Source of the DNA: Gonapodya prolifera JEL478
Lineage: Eukaryota > Monoblepharomycota > Monoblepharidomycetes > Monoblepharidales > Gonapodyaceae
Direction of reading: 5' to 3'
DNA: 64,000 nt
NCBI GenBank assembly: GCA_001574975.1
Contig: KQ965741.1
Location: 124,001 to 188,000, forward strand
In this document: in pieces, positions 1 through 11,655 of the stretch
Layout: every line of letters starts with the position of its first letter
Numbering within the stretch: the stretch's first letter is position 1
Notes under the pieces: generated by a model
The model's database searches: none
What the model saw: the letters and a program-made list of their open reading frames with translations, nothing else
What the model was told of the DNA's origin: nothing
Position numbers and translations under genes: made by a program

Positions 1-1824
1 TGCCGAATTGGGAGGTGCACATTTTCAACAGTCGACCCGGGTTTCCAGCCGAGATGATGTAACATCGACTGAAATGTGAGAGAAACCAATGTCAAGCATA
101 TTCTCTTGGAACGAGGGGTTTCCTCTCTTCACTCACTTCACGAGATCGGGAGTCAGCTGTTGATTTCGGTACACCGTTGTGTCGATGTAATACCGCAGCA
201 TGCCCTCCACCTCGGCTTTGCTCATGAGAGGCACTTCAAACTTGCGCAGCCCAGGTATCGATGTGACTTTTCCCGAGAACTCATCCATTTTCTCCGTGTA
301 GACTCCCACAACTTTGGAAGGATCGGGAAAGCGTGACAGAATTTGTTTGGCGTCCAAACGGTCGGGCTTTGGTGTGGCACCTGGCGGCGCGTTCGGATTT
401 CCGTTCAAGGACGGTGCTGTTGCGAGAAGACGGTTCAAAGATGGGCTCTCAATGATCAGTTCTGAGGCATTGAGTGTCCCCAAAAACGCGGATTTTGGTA
501 TGTGAGTGTCACCGAGGAGAACATGGAGGAAGGGGCGAACAAGGGAAAGGCGGTCCGACGGGAGGGGTTTGTTGTCGAGATCGGCATACGCTGTGGTTGA
601 GAGGAGAGCGTTGACCGAATCTATTGCAAATAGGATCGGCGGTCGACTAGCGGTTGAAAAAAGATGAATGAACGACATTTGAGAGTTCCAATACAAAACC
701 TCGACCTACTCATTCCCAACAGAGAGCTCCTCGAAAAAGGCGTCAAGCACTGCGTGAGCGTGTTGGCTGTCGTTGGCTCCAACGTCGAGAAGGGTGGAAA
801 GATCTGATTCTTTCGTCAGGTGGGAACGCCCGAAGTTTCGAGGTTTAGAGAGACGGGTCTAAGAAGTTTAAGTGGTTAACTTCAGAAGAAAAATAAATCC
901 CACTGCGTAAAGCGTACCTTGTGTAAAGCGCTGCCGCTAAATTGTTTGATGTCTTGCAAAACACGGGAAGCGAGTTCGGGTTGATCAAACAAGTCGGTCC
1001 CTTCGCGCGGATGAAAGGGCTGGAAGGCGTCGGTCCACTCCGCAGCTATGAATTTTGCAGAGATCTTGTGAACAAAATGGGGAGGATTTCACAGAGGACC
1101 GGGAAACTTACGCCTGGTGATGTAAACAACGATCCAGCCCATTTCTTGACATCGTGTGACCGTTTGCAAGAGCAAGGAGCTCGTACCGACGCCGGGAGGT
1201 CCCGCTACAGAAGTTCAATACCGAATGGCATTTGTCCTCCTGGTTCACCTTGTTCCACGTAGGGAAGCACTCACTAAGGATGAGGCGGTGTTGGTTAGAC
1301 TTCCGGTCAGGTTCTGTGATAGTGTGGTGAATAATGTCCAAGGAAGACTTCCGCAAAAGAAGGGCTGGTATTCCATGGATGAATTCGAACTTCGGAAATA
1401 ATTTATCAGCTGCGAGCCGAGCACTATCACTCAGGACCAGACCACCCACATCCTTTTCGAGGGATTTCGGAAGTCGCTGCGACCCCATTCGTTTCATAAT
1501 GGGGTCTGGAATCCGCAGAACCCGGTTCACATTGTCTGGACCGGCAGTCTCCTGGTGGGAACATTTGAGTGAAGGCTGATTGAGTTACGCGAGAATGATC
1601 CTCACAGCGGAGAGATTCTGGAGAATAATTTTTGGCGCAGGTCGCTTTTCAATCGGTACGCTGACATCCCGTAGAATGGTACCTCCACTTTTCTGCAAGA
1701 AGCTGTGATCCAACGAGCTGGGCATTCAAAAACGAATCAGTGGACCCACTCTGTCACCCGTCTTTCGAACTGCAACCGAAGACTTCTTCAGGGGCCCCGC
1801 AATCTTTTTCTTTCCTGGCACCAT
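1..1824 (-). CDS. DAP3: mitochondrial small-subunit ribosomal protein mS29 (DAP3), 3' end outside window
   Basis: GTP-binding protein of the mitoribosomal small subunit. Start ATG at 1824 (MVPGKKKIAG, basic N-terminus). After two introns comes a long exon (about 1530-1270) ending RLILTGPPGVGTSSLLLQ across a splice junction, which is the Walker A region; the usual P-loop Lys is Thr here. Then WIVVYIT, an exon with FDQPELASRVLQDI, and a last long exon (696-133) with RPPILFAIDSVNALLSTTAY and IPGLRKFEVPLMSKAEVEGM, both typical of DAP3. A GTGAG donor near 140 and an acceptor near 60 lead into RCYIISAGNPGRLLKMC, the family C-terminal GNP motif, which runs off the left edge. The family match is strong; exact exon borders are inferred. 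Divergent from B9D1, with about 350 bp between starts. Confidence 0.85.
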
Positions 1825-2174
1825 TGCTGTGACGATTGATTGGAGGTGGCGGGGGGGTTCCGGGTGAGAATCGACGAGCAGCGCGCGTTGCAAGCCCAAA
1901 AGAGTGGCATCAGCACGCACCAAGGGGTGAAGCAGTAGCTCCGAACGTCCTGACTACATTGTGCGAGGCGAGATTGACAAGGCAGGTTGAAGCGCGTTGG
2001 GAAGCAAAACTGGGAGTAGCGATTCCGACTGGGATGTGTTTTGCTGACAGACAGGAAGATGATCCCAGATGGCGTAGCATTGGGATCGCGGTGGGATGTG
2101 ACATGGTTGGAAGGAGGGGTGGACTGGTGGTGAAGAGTTGGTGACCAAAGCACACGCCAAACACTCATCTGCAG

Positions 2175-3180
2175 ATGGCTGCAGGAGCTTCCGCTATCGG
2201 GAAGCCACTCTTCTTTTCCGTCAATTTTACGGGCCAGATTGAATCAGTTTGCGTGAGCAGACGTCTCGTTCCATCGAATCTGTTTCCCCAAGCGGCAGAA
2301 CAATCTTCGCATTCATCCAGTACTCCCAATACGAAGATCTCTATTGCAAGTTTTCATTCACTTATGGACCGGACTGGGTGGTTGTATCGGTCAGTGATTC
2401 CTTTGTCTTGGTTCGGACCCTGGTCAAACGAATCTTTGGCGCTTCACCGTTGATGCTGCTACCCGCTCCCATTCCGCCGAAAGTAGGGTTTGGAGGAAGG
2501 CCTCACTCAAATGGCACGCTCAGCGCGGAGCTCGACGAGTGTGTCCTCCGACCGTGTAGGGAATACTTGCGTGTGGAACTTTCCGATTGAGATTACGTTC
2601 AAGTCGACAAACGTATTCGGTACGTGCATTGCAAAGAAAGGTCACTCTCCATGACTGAACCTTGCTATCATGGATGAAATATCTAACAGGGTGGCCTCAG
2701 CTTGTCGTCAGCGTCTATGGTCTGGATGGGTTTGGTCGAGACGTGGTCAGGGGATATGGATCTTTACGACTTCCTTTGCATTCGGGCAGGTGAGACTGCA
2801 AGCGCTAAACATCATTTGCCAAGTGTTTGTCAAGTCACCATCTCATCTCATCCATGCTTGTGCACCTATTGTTCCAACAGGTTTGTGAAGTACATCCCCC
2901 TCTTCGTTCCCCTCGCCACATCCCCATTCAACTACCTTCTGTCATGGTTTGCTGGTCGATTACCCGAGTTTGTGGACCCGGCATTTGTGAGCAAGTCCGA
3001 GGGCCGAGAAGGTGAGCGAATTTGCCAATTCTTCCCACCCTAGCAAACCTTATCAACGTCCACCCTTATTACCACTTAGTGACCCGTGTGAGCAGTCAAG
3101 GATCTGTGAAGGTGGTTGTTGACGTCTTACCACGGGATATGGAACGTTTTGGATATCAAACAGGAACAGACAATACATAG
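2175..3180 (+). CDS. B9D1: B9 domain-containing protein 1 (ciliary transition zone)
   Basis: Component of the MKS/B9 complex at the ciliary transition zone, which gates entry of proteins into cilia and flagella. Reading across about five short introns gives [10 protein letters not shown], then [16 protein letters not shown] (human B9D1 has YDDLYCKYCFVYGQDW), [65 protein letters not shown] and a final [15 protein letters not shown] before TAG at 3180. Order and length (about 200 residues) fit B9D1 along its whole length. Start chosen at ATG 2175 because the B9 domain begins at once. B9-family genes are absent from fungi that have lost flagella, so this gene is a strong clue to a zoosporic fungus. 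Confidence 0.9.
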
Positions 3181-3296
3181 GAGATTTTCTACACCTTGAA
3201 TTGAATTAATTTTACTGTATGATGGAATGCGATCGAGTACACAAGAGGCAATCGGAGGTTGCTCACCCATCGTCTGCATCAACCACAACCAGCACC

Positions 3297-5329
3297 ATGT
3301 CCGACAGCGACAGCGATTTCTTGGAGGAAATGTTGGGAGGGAAGAAGGCCAAGCCCTCAAAGTCGTCTCAGAAGAAGCGCAAGCGACAATCCAAGTAGGA
3401 GCTCTGTTCTAATTCGCAATTTCGACACCATTGACGATACAATGCCCCCTACTCGCCCAGTAAAAAGGATGACAGCGACAGTGAGGGGCTTGATTCGGAT
3501 TCTTCTGAAGCATCTGCGGCCGAATCGGTAGATGGCGGTGACGATTCTGGTGACGAGCAGCTTGACGAGGAAGAGCGAAAGCTCTTGGAGACCGTGAAAA
3601 AATACGACAAGGATGGATATTTAAATGACGCGGACAGGCGAGAGCTCGCGAGGCTTCCGGAAATAGAGAGAGAGCGCATTCTCGCGGAGCGTATTGAAAA
3701 GGTGTGCTCAAGACCGCGATTCCAGAAGCGCACCATCTCAAAACGAATTGCTTGGCTTGGTGCAGCGAGATGACGCTCAACTTCGATTGGAGACGAAGAG
3801 GAAGTTGAAGAGCAAGGAGGGGAAGCGAAAGCCAAGCAGTTGAGTGGAATCACCGTACGGCCAGCCAAGCAGTGGTGACCAACGGTCCAATAGAGCGAAC
3901 AGATCGGGAAAGTGATAAACGACGACCAACTGAACTGAAGAGGCCCAAGAAACAGCGGTATGACGTTGAGGATGTCCGAAAATATGACATTGAAGCGGAG
4001 CGTGAAAAGGAGAGATTGGCACGTGAAGAAGAGGATCAGGTGAGAGTATGACAGTACTTTTCATCAAGATATTCAGGAATGATTTGTTACTGATATACTG
4101 TTACGCGGCTACTTCACTCAAGAGACGGCAAGAAGAAATAACCTACGAGCTGATACGGTCCGTCCAAGTAACGCGAGAAGATTTGGGAAAGTGGGACTAT
4201 TATGCACACCAGGAAAACACTATCAGTGGTGAGTGCGGCAGGATGAGGGATGTTTGTTCGAGGGTTGAAATGGTCACCTTTTGTGTCAGGTGGTTATGTC
4301 CGTGTGTTCATTGGATATAACCCTACCACGAAAGCAGCTGTGTATAGGATGTGTTGTATCGAAGGTGAGTCGTAAGGATGGTCCTCGTTAACTGTTTTCA
4401 ACGTTCCCATGTTGACAAGGGATGACCGAAATCGAACCAAACAAGGAGCCGTACCACATTGACCGAGCGAAACCTCAGATTGTCACCCGTCATGCTCTTA
4501 AATTGGCTCATGCCAAAGCGGTCAAGGATTTTACCTTTGATCTAGTTTCAAACTCAAACATCTCACAGGTTAGCTTGTCTTGCGCTGATTGGTTGAGTAC
4601 TCGTTTTCACGCTGGAAACCGTCTTGGTATCTCACTAAAAGGAGGAATTTCGACGGTGGCAGCAAGCGCTGATCACCGACAAGGCGGAGTGGCCTTCCAA
4701 GCACGATATAGAGAGGAAAGCGGCACAAATAGCCTCGGCACGGGAGAAGAAGCCAACCTCTGAGGAGTTTCATGAGATGATTCGGAACAAGCAGTCGTTG
4801 CAGAAGGGACCGCGAAATATTGGTGCTGAAAAGGCCCGTTTGTGGGCCGACTTGAAGGTCGCGCAGGACGCTGGTGAAACCGAACGAGTCGAAGAACTCA
4901 AGGAAGAGCTTGCGCAGCTGGAAGGAAAGAGCACTGTCAAAGCGGACAATTTAAAAGACTGGTCGATTATAAATGAGAGGAACAGAAAGAAAGAGCTGGA
5001 GCAGCTGAAAGCAGCCGCTCTGATGGAAAAGCAGAAGAAACAAGGTGAGTCTTACCTTGCTGTTTGTTGTTGAGCATCGTCCATAACAATACAATGTTTC
5101 TGAAGAGCTTATCAAATCGGAAAATCGGGGCGATGCATCTGCCGCTAAGGAAAGGCAAGTTGGCGTTTGTTTTCTTGTTCACCTTGCCGTTGTGTGATAT
5201 TCGTTTCCTAGCGACGATATGATGGACGTTGATGTAAGAGACACACTGGTCCTTGAACTTCCAATGGCGGAATATCCTGGGAAGTCGAGATTCGAGGTAG
5301 CACTGGCGCAATACGATCTGTTCTTGTAA
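3297..5329 (+). CDS. RTF1: RNA polymerase-associated protein RTF1 (Paf1 complex, Plus-3 domain)
   Basis: Paf1-complex subunit acting in Pol II elongation and in recruiting the machinery for H2B ubiquitination. N-terminus MSDSDSDFLEEMLGGKKAK followed by a Ser/Asp-rich acidic stretch, then a basic coiled region. The Plus-3 domain follows: ITYELIRSVQVTREDLGKW, YVRVFIGYNPTTKAAVYRM, and RHALKLAHAKAVKDFTFDLV. After it come FRRWQQALITDKAEWPSKHD and a charged helical region (EKKPTSEEFHEMIRNKQSL) of the RTF1 C-terminal half. About six introns. The stop at 5327-5329 is the likeliest, though the last small exon is inferred. It lies 124 bp upstream of NOG1 on the same strand. Confidence 0.87.
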
Positions 5330-5453
5330 ATACAATACATTAGTATCATATGGTGCTTGGTGGGGAGCCCAAGAATTCATGCACAGCTAGCGCTGTGGTC
5401 GCGCTTTTCTCATTTCTTGGCCATTTGACCCACATTCCCCATCATTTCCAAAC

Positions 5454-8077
5454 ATGGGGTCGTCCTTCTACAACTTCAAGCGGATCGGCATTGTGGTGAG
5501 TTTTGTAAAGAGCTGTGCTATCGTCGAACCATATCGTTGAACGATCCCACATCTTTAGCCACCAGCTTCTGGTGAGCTAATTCGACCAGGGAAGCTCGCA
5601 CGAGATGGAACCCTGATTTTGCTTCTCTCTTTCCTATACTCTCCCGTATATCGCAGACTTCATTGACATCACGCTGAGTAAAATTCAGAGGAAGACACCC
5701 ACAGTGGTCCATCCTGGCTACCACATCAACAGGATTCGACAATTCTATATGCGAAAGGTCAAATTCGCACAGGACTGCTTCGACGAACGCCTTACGCAAA
5801 TTCTGACGGACTTCCCCAAGCTTGACGTGAGGCTATATTTCAATCTGTGGACTGCGAGGTGCCACAACCATTTCTCCATTGGACATTCTAGGAAATACAC
5901 CCCTTCTATGCCGATTTGCTCAATGTCCTTTACGATAGAGACCACTACAAGCTTGCCCTTGGTCAGATTAATCAGGCGAAGCATCTTATTGATAACGTTG
6001 CCAAGGACTATGTCAGGCTGCTGAAGTTCGGGGACTCGCTGTACCGCTGTAAACAGCTCAAAAGAGCTGCTCTTGGAAGGTATGTGCTTGGGTCTTGCCC
6101 GTTCCCTGCATGTGCGAGACATGTCCCTCTTGATTATCAGAATGTGTACCATAATGAAGCGACAGAAAGATTCCCTCTCATACCTTGAACAAGTTCGCCA
6201 GCACATGGCTCGTCTGCCGTCGATTGATCCTAACACGCGAACTCTTCTGGTGTGCGGATATCCCAACGTCGGCAAATCGAGCTTCATGAACAAGCTGACG
6301 CGGGCTCAAGTCGACGTCCAGCCTTATGCCTTCACCACGAAAAGCTTGTTCGTCGGTCACATGGACTACAAGTATTTGAGGTGGCAGGTGAGAGGTCCTT
6401 GGTGTTGGATTTTCCGGTACGTGTAATAAATCTCTGGACTCCTTTCAGGTAATCGATACTCCAGGGATTTTGGATCATCCCCTGGAAGAGAGGAACACTA
6501 TTGAGATGCAATCTATCACCGCGCTGGCTCACTTGCGTGCGTGCATATTGTTCTTCATCGATTTATCTGAGCAATGCGGGTACAGTGTGAAGCAGCAGGT
6601 GAGAATTCGCTCTCTTACATAGCTGTTGATGAACCTAACATTTTTTTATATGAATTCAGGTTGCTCTCTTCCACTCCATTAAGCCGCTGTTCGCGAACAA
6701 ACCGACAATGGTGATTGTGAACAAAATTGATGTTCGTCGTCGATCAGACCTCCAAGGAGAAGAAAAAGAACTTGTCGACTCGATGTTGTCGAAAGATGGC
6801 GTGGAGCACTACGAGCTGAGCTGTTACACGGAAGAGGGAGTGATGGACGCGCGGAACAAAGCGTGCGATGTATTATTGCAATCGCGTGTGGAGATGAAAG
6901 TTAAGCAGAACAAGGTCGGCGATGATGTACTGAATCGTTTGCACATGGCGGTGCCTCAGGCGAGGGACGATAAGGTGAGCGTCAATCATTCGAATGAGTT
7001 GTGACTCATGACTGAAACAAACAACACAAAGGAACGACCGGCTTTCATTCCAGATGAAATCATCGAGAAGCGGAAAAAGAAGGAAGAGAATGCGATGGAG
7101 GAGGATGAGGAGACCTCAGTGCGTAAGCTCGAGAAGGACATTGAGCTTGAAAACGGCGGACCGGGAGTGTACAACATTGATTTGAAAAGTGGGTTGCTTG
7201 GCCTAGTGGACGCGCTTGTGACATCTCTCTCATCGATTTTCTATCGAAACTCAAGAGCTATACCTTTACAAGAACCCGGAATGGAAACACGATGTCATTC
7301 CCGAGATTATGGACGGTCACAATGTTGCCGACTTCTTCGACGAAGACATCGAAGAACGTCTTGTCATGCTTGAGCGTGAGGAGGAAAGACTTGAAGCGGA
7401 GGGCTTTTATGATGAGGAAGCGTTTATGGCGGACTCGGATGACGAAGCTCTGGAGCAGGCGGTGAAAGAGATGTTTGACAGGAAGAAGGTGAACCAAATT
7501 AATGCGCGACTTGGAGCGACGAGGAAGGGACTTCCCAGGGGTGCGGGCCCAAGGGTGAGTGCATGATGCACGAGGCGACGACGTTCATTCTCCATGCTTT
7601 TTTTCATTGAAAGGCCCCCAACTCTGAGGATTTCAAAGCGATGCTAAAGGAACGAGGTGCCTCGGTCGATGCATCACGTGGCAGATCAATCGGCGCTAAA
7701 AAGCGCGGAAGGGATGATTCTGAAATGGAAGTCGATGAACCGGCACAAGAGTCGAATGCCGTCACGCGTTCCAAGAGTCGATTGCAAAGTCTTGTGCGGA
7801 GTCGCTCAAAGGGTGCGAGTGCTGCGCGGGAACCGTCGGCGATGGGCTTGAAGAACAAAAAGGTGAGCTTCTCTCCCCAAGTACCGTGACAACTTTTACA
7901 ATTAATCACTTCTTCGCATTATAGCAAAAACTCGATGCCGAAAAGCTGCGCAACAAAGCCCAAACTCAACGAAACCTTCACGGTCGCCAAGGAGACGCGG
8001 ATCGACATGTTTCTGTCAAATTACCGAAGCACTTGTTCGCTGGCAAACGGGGAATTGGAAAGACGGATCGCCGTTAG
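5454..8077 (+). CDS. NOG1: nucleolar GTP-binding protein 1 (60S biogenesis GTPase)
   Basis: Essential nucleolar GTPase (GTPBP4/NOG1) of the Obg family that binds pre-60S particles. Starts [14 protein letters not shown] at 5454, then [60 protein letters not shown]-like sequence, [20 protein letters not shown] and [10 protein letters not shown], nearly identical to known NOG1. G domain: G1 [12 protein letters not shown]3 [12 protein letters not shown]4 VNKID. The C-terminal part is charged and ends in a basic tail ([11 protein letters not shown] at 8077). About nine short introns. Neighbour of RTF1 on the same strand, but these are separate transcription units. Confidence 0.93.
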
Positions 8078-8292
8078 ATTGCGCTATTGCGATTTGTAAT
8101 ATTGTCTCTTGAAAATAGTATACTCACGAACCATGACAACAAAACCTGGGGACGATTGGATTTGGGAGAGCGAGTATCGTGTGAGATAAAGTACCCAAAG
8201 ATCTTTCCCGACGGCACATCTCACTTCGACATTCCATACAGCGGGAATTTGTTTGGAGGCTGCCATCTCATCCAGTCCATCGAAGCAATCAC

Positions 8293-8778
8293 GTGTCCGC
8301 TGGGACGCAAACAACGTCGATCCCGACACGCGATGTAGCGGTTTCTGTTTCTCCAAGCGATTTGGAAGCGGAGCTGGCGTTCGGGAATGACGAGTCGATC
8401 CAGAAATCACCACGATCTAAAGGTCCACGTTCAGATTTAACTCATGATCGCACTCTTGGTTTCCAGGTGGGTCAGATATTTTTAACAAGCATGGATTGGA
8501 TAGAGATTGAAGCACCATGTGTCAAGGAGCAACTCAAACAACATGAGAAGACACGTCTTTGGGACAATACTCCAGCAACCGAGACTTTGGTTCCACGGAG
8601 CCCAAGTCCTGCAAAGAAGCCCTCGATATTCATTATTGATGAGAGTCAGCGTCGTCCACCCGAAGATGTGGATATGCACGACGTTGAAGACACACGTCAG
8701 GTGCATCCAGAGATCTCAAAGCACAATGGTGTTACGGGTCGGTTGACACGGCGGTTACGTCTGCCCACGGACGCTTGA
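8293..8778 (+). CDS. small hypothetical protein, doubtful
   Basis: I do not recognise it. An open frame of 161 codons starts MSAGTQTTSIPTRDVAVSV and is rich in Ser, Pro and acidic residues, with no membrane segment or motif. Part of it (8467-8500) begins GTGGGT and ends TAG, so it could be an intron. A partly overlapping frame upstream (8087-8338) contains DLGERVSCEIKYPKIFPDG, which looks protein-like and could be an earlier exon of the same gene. The locus lies between NOG1 and the convergent secreted-protein gene. It could equally be non-coding. Confidence 0.25.
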   Translation: MSAGTQTTSIPTRDVAVSVSPSDLEAELAFGNDESIQKSPRSKGPRSDLTHDRTLGFQVGQIFLTSMDWIEIEAPCVKEQLKQHEKTRLWDNTPATETLVPRSPSPAKKPSIFIIDESQRRPPEDVDMHDVEDTRQVHPEISKHNGVTGRLTRRLRLPTDA

Positions 8779-9078
8779 AGTCCCCAGTCGCCTTCGGAGA
8801 CTGTCTTCCCACCTTACCCTTCAGTGCCCTCGTCACCGCCTTCTCATGAGTGCATTTTCCACGTTTCCTGCGATAGACGCATTTCCCTTGGGAGACTTGG
8901 TGGACGTTCACCTCCTTACATCCTCCATTCCAATCGTCACACAGTATTCAAGTATATGTTTTTTGAATGTTGAAATATGAAGTCAATGATTTTTCTACAC
9001 AACCCCAAATGATCTACATATGTTATTTCAAAACAGCTGTTTTTGGACGGTCCAATTTCATCCTGAAGGACCCCGCGC
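8779..9078. other. convergent intergenic stretch
   Basis: AT-rich 3' flank between the doubtful small gene and the minus-strand secreted-protein gene. It contains several A/T-rich tracts suited to 3' end formation on both strands. No further coding signal is seen. Confidence 0.4.
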
Positions 9079-11107
9079 TCAGACATTGTAGAGGAATGGT
9101 TTTACGAATGGAAGAGTGAAGTAGGAGTCGTAGGTGAGATCTACGCACTTGCCACCGCCCGTAGGTCCCACGTGCGCGCAGTGCACTTCTGGCCTGAAGA
9201 AAGCCAGGTTGACGTGGATACTCCTGCACTGAATGGAGTCTGCCTCGACTTGGTCGTGGTCACCGAAAGGCTTCACAGTAGTAAGCTCGATGAAACACTG
9301 AGGTTGTCCAGACCCTCCATAGACCTGGTTTGCTCCCTTGCATGCAGTTTCCTGGGAGATACATATGACCGCAGCAAGCGCGGGCTGGGTCAGTCCGTTG
9401 GGCAGACCGAGACCCACGATGTTGAAAAATGGAACGGTGTTCTGGACATGCACGTCGTATGCCGAGACCGACCAAGCGTCTGGTTCAATGCGCCAGAAGC
9501 CTTGGACTCGGAGTGGGTAGTATTGCTTCGTGAAGGTGTTCAGCATTTTGTAGTCGATACTAGTCTGATGAGAAAGAACAATCGGTGAGAAAAGGTCGTC
9601 CAGTGGGGCCAAAAATATCTCCTCACTCACTGCAGCTATGTTCCCGGTCTGGACAAATGCATGGATTGTAAACTCGTGGATGACGGGAATGAGTTGTGCA
9701 GCAACGTTGGAGGAGTTTTGGCTTCCAAAAATACCAAACTGGTATTCAACGGTGTCCTCAGTGTTCTCGAACGTTCCAATTGGCCAAATTCGGCCACCGC
9801 TGTTGTTGGAGAAGGTGCGTGGAGGTACTTTTCCTGAGGAAATAATTTCCAAGTTGTTGGGGAAGATGGTGAGATTATAGATGTTGAAAACGGTGGCTTT
9901 GATCTCGTTGTAGGTGTTGAACCGAGAGGCAGGTTCTGATGGGCTCGGAATGTCTGTGAAGGAAGGACCAATGGGCTCGAAGTACCGCGTGTAGTTGAAG
10001 GCTGTGCACCGGCTGCCTCCTGACGGGCCCAAGTTGCCACAGTGAACCGACTTGCGGAGTGGCACCAAGTTGGTCTCAAAAGCTCGGCAAAGAACATTGT
10101 CATCTGCTAGGACGGCCGCCTCTCCAAGCTTTTTGAACGCAAAAGCGACCTCGCAATCGACCAGGGGATATGGGGCATTGAGGTCGTTTCCGCACACGTT
10201 GCGGATCGCCGGGCAGGCTTTGCCGATCATGTCATAGAGAGATGGGGACCCTTGATGAGATGCGGTGTGTCAGGTAAGCACAGATGAACCTGACGACAAA
10301 ACATCCGATTATATACATACCCCACATTTCCTTGAAATAGGCGTTCATATTGACAAAGTAAAGGTCATACAGCCACACTCTCGAGAGTGCTTGGTCGTCC
10401 GCAAAGCGGAACATGCCCTGAGCCCTAATGTATTTCGTCGCACCGGTGGTCGGGTGTTTAGTCGTGAATTCAATGTTTGCATGAGCAACAGCGCCAGTGC
10501 TTGCGAAAGCGCTGATGTTCACGCCCGTGATGGCGGGGAACAAACTCAGAGCTTTGTCCAAGTTGGATCCGAACGAGCCGTACAAGTAGTCCATGGTATC
10601 GTCGAGGTCCTTCATCCTGCCAAATGGTGAGATCCTCCCCTAATAAGTAAACTCATTAAATTTCTCTACTCATCAGATAATGTGAAAAAATAGAACTCAA
10701 CAGTGACATTGGCGGCGAAGGTGCCATCAGGGACCTTACGCCCTGCGAGGATCGAAGCTTTGTTGGACGCGATCTAGTGACACGGAAGTGCGCACGGACA
10801 CAGAAAGAAATGTCAGTCACATGGTTCAACGGAAGCGGTGATCAAACGCCACCCGCGGACTCCAGCAGAACGAATGCCGCGAGGTTCCGAGATCCAGGAC
10901 GAAGCAACAGTAACTGACAGTGTAGCTGAAAATGCGATTCAGCGTATCCAGATGCCGCTGGTACAGCACCGGTTCCGCAATCGACGCAGAACTTCCAAAG
11001 CTGTCATAGTATGTGGGAATGGTGTAGTCCGCGGCAGAGACGGTTACTGTGGCAACTGCAAGGCAAGACGCGATGGCGACGACCGCAATCGCTGGAATAC
11101 TGCGCAT
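9079..11107 (-). CDS. secreted protein with duplicated NTF2-like plus Cys-rich unit, function unknown
   Basis: The start at 11107 gives a clear signal peptide, MRSIPAIAVVAIASCLAVA, cut near VSA/ADY. After two or three introns the protein has two similar halves. Unit 1 (about 10615-9950) has LFPAITGVNISAFASTGAV, ATKYIRAQGMFRFADDQALS and WLYDLYFVNM, then a Cys-rich part ending VHCGNLGPSGGSRC and YTRYFEPI. Unit 2 (about 9930-9079) repeats the order: LIPVIHEFTIHAFVQTGNIA, RVQGFWRIEPDAWSVSAYDV, then VHCAHVGPTGGGKC and YDSYFTLPFV. The first part of each unit has the alternating strand pattern and Trp/Phe spacing of NTF2-like folds; that is inference. Several N-glycosylation sequons (NVT, NIS, NYT). 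I know of no function. Probably extracellular or cell-wall associated. Confidence 0.65.
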
Positions 11108-11655
11108 TGCTAGTGGATCCCCGAATCGACGACCTTGTGTGGGTTGTGGTGAGCTTTTAAGCTTCGCCCTTGGCACCTTGCGGGCGCGCCCCACATCTCC
11201 CCAGAGATGAGCTGTCCAGTGTCCTCAAAAGTTTACCTGTGAAAATTTCCGAAATTGTTTCCCACCTTTAGGAACCAACTTAGTGCGCGATAATTGCATG
11301 TGCACAATCAATTCAATTTTTTGGGGTTCAACGCTTTTCTCTTGGAGCGAGTAGATGACTTGGAGCTCTCTGCATTCTCAGTTCATACTTTGACAACGCT
11401 TTAATTCAGTTTCAGTGATGATGTTTCATGTGGATATACAATTATCGGTATGTATCCGAGCCTGTGTTTTGATCTAGCCGAGTCGCCGGTGTCGGCAGAC
11501 AACGGAGCCGCGTTCAACTGCACTTTTTCTTTTCTTGTAGGAGAAGAGAACTGGAAGAGTCCATGTGTACTTCGTACGATTACAGTAACTTACGCTCAAA
11601 AAAGCAAATGAAACTAAACATGCAATAATAATCGCAAATAGCAGATTGTCCAATT

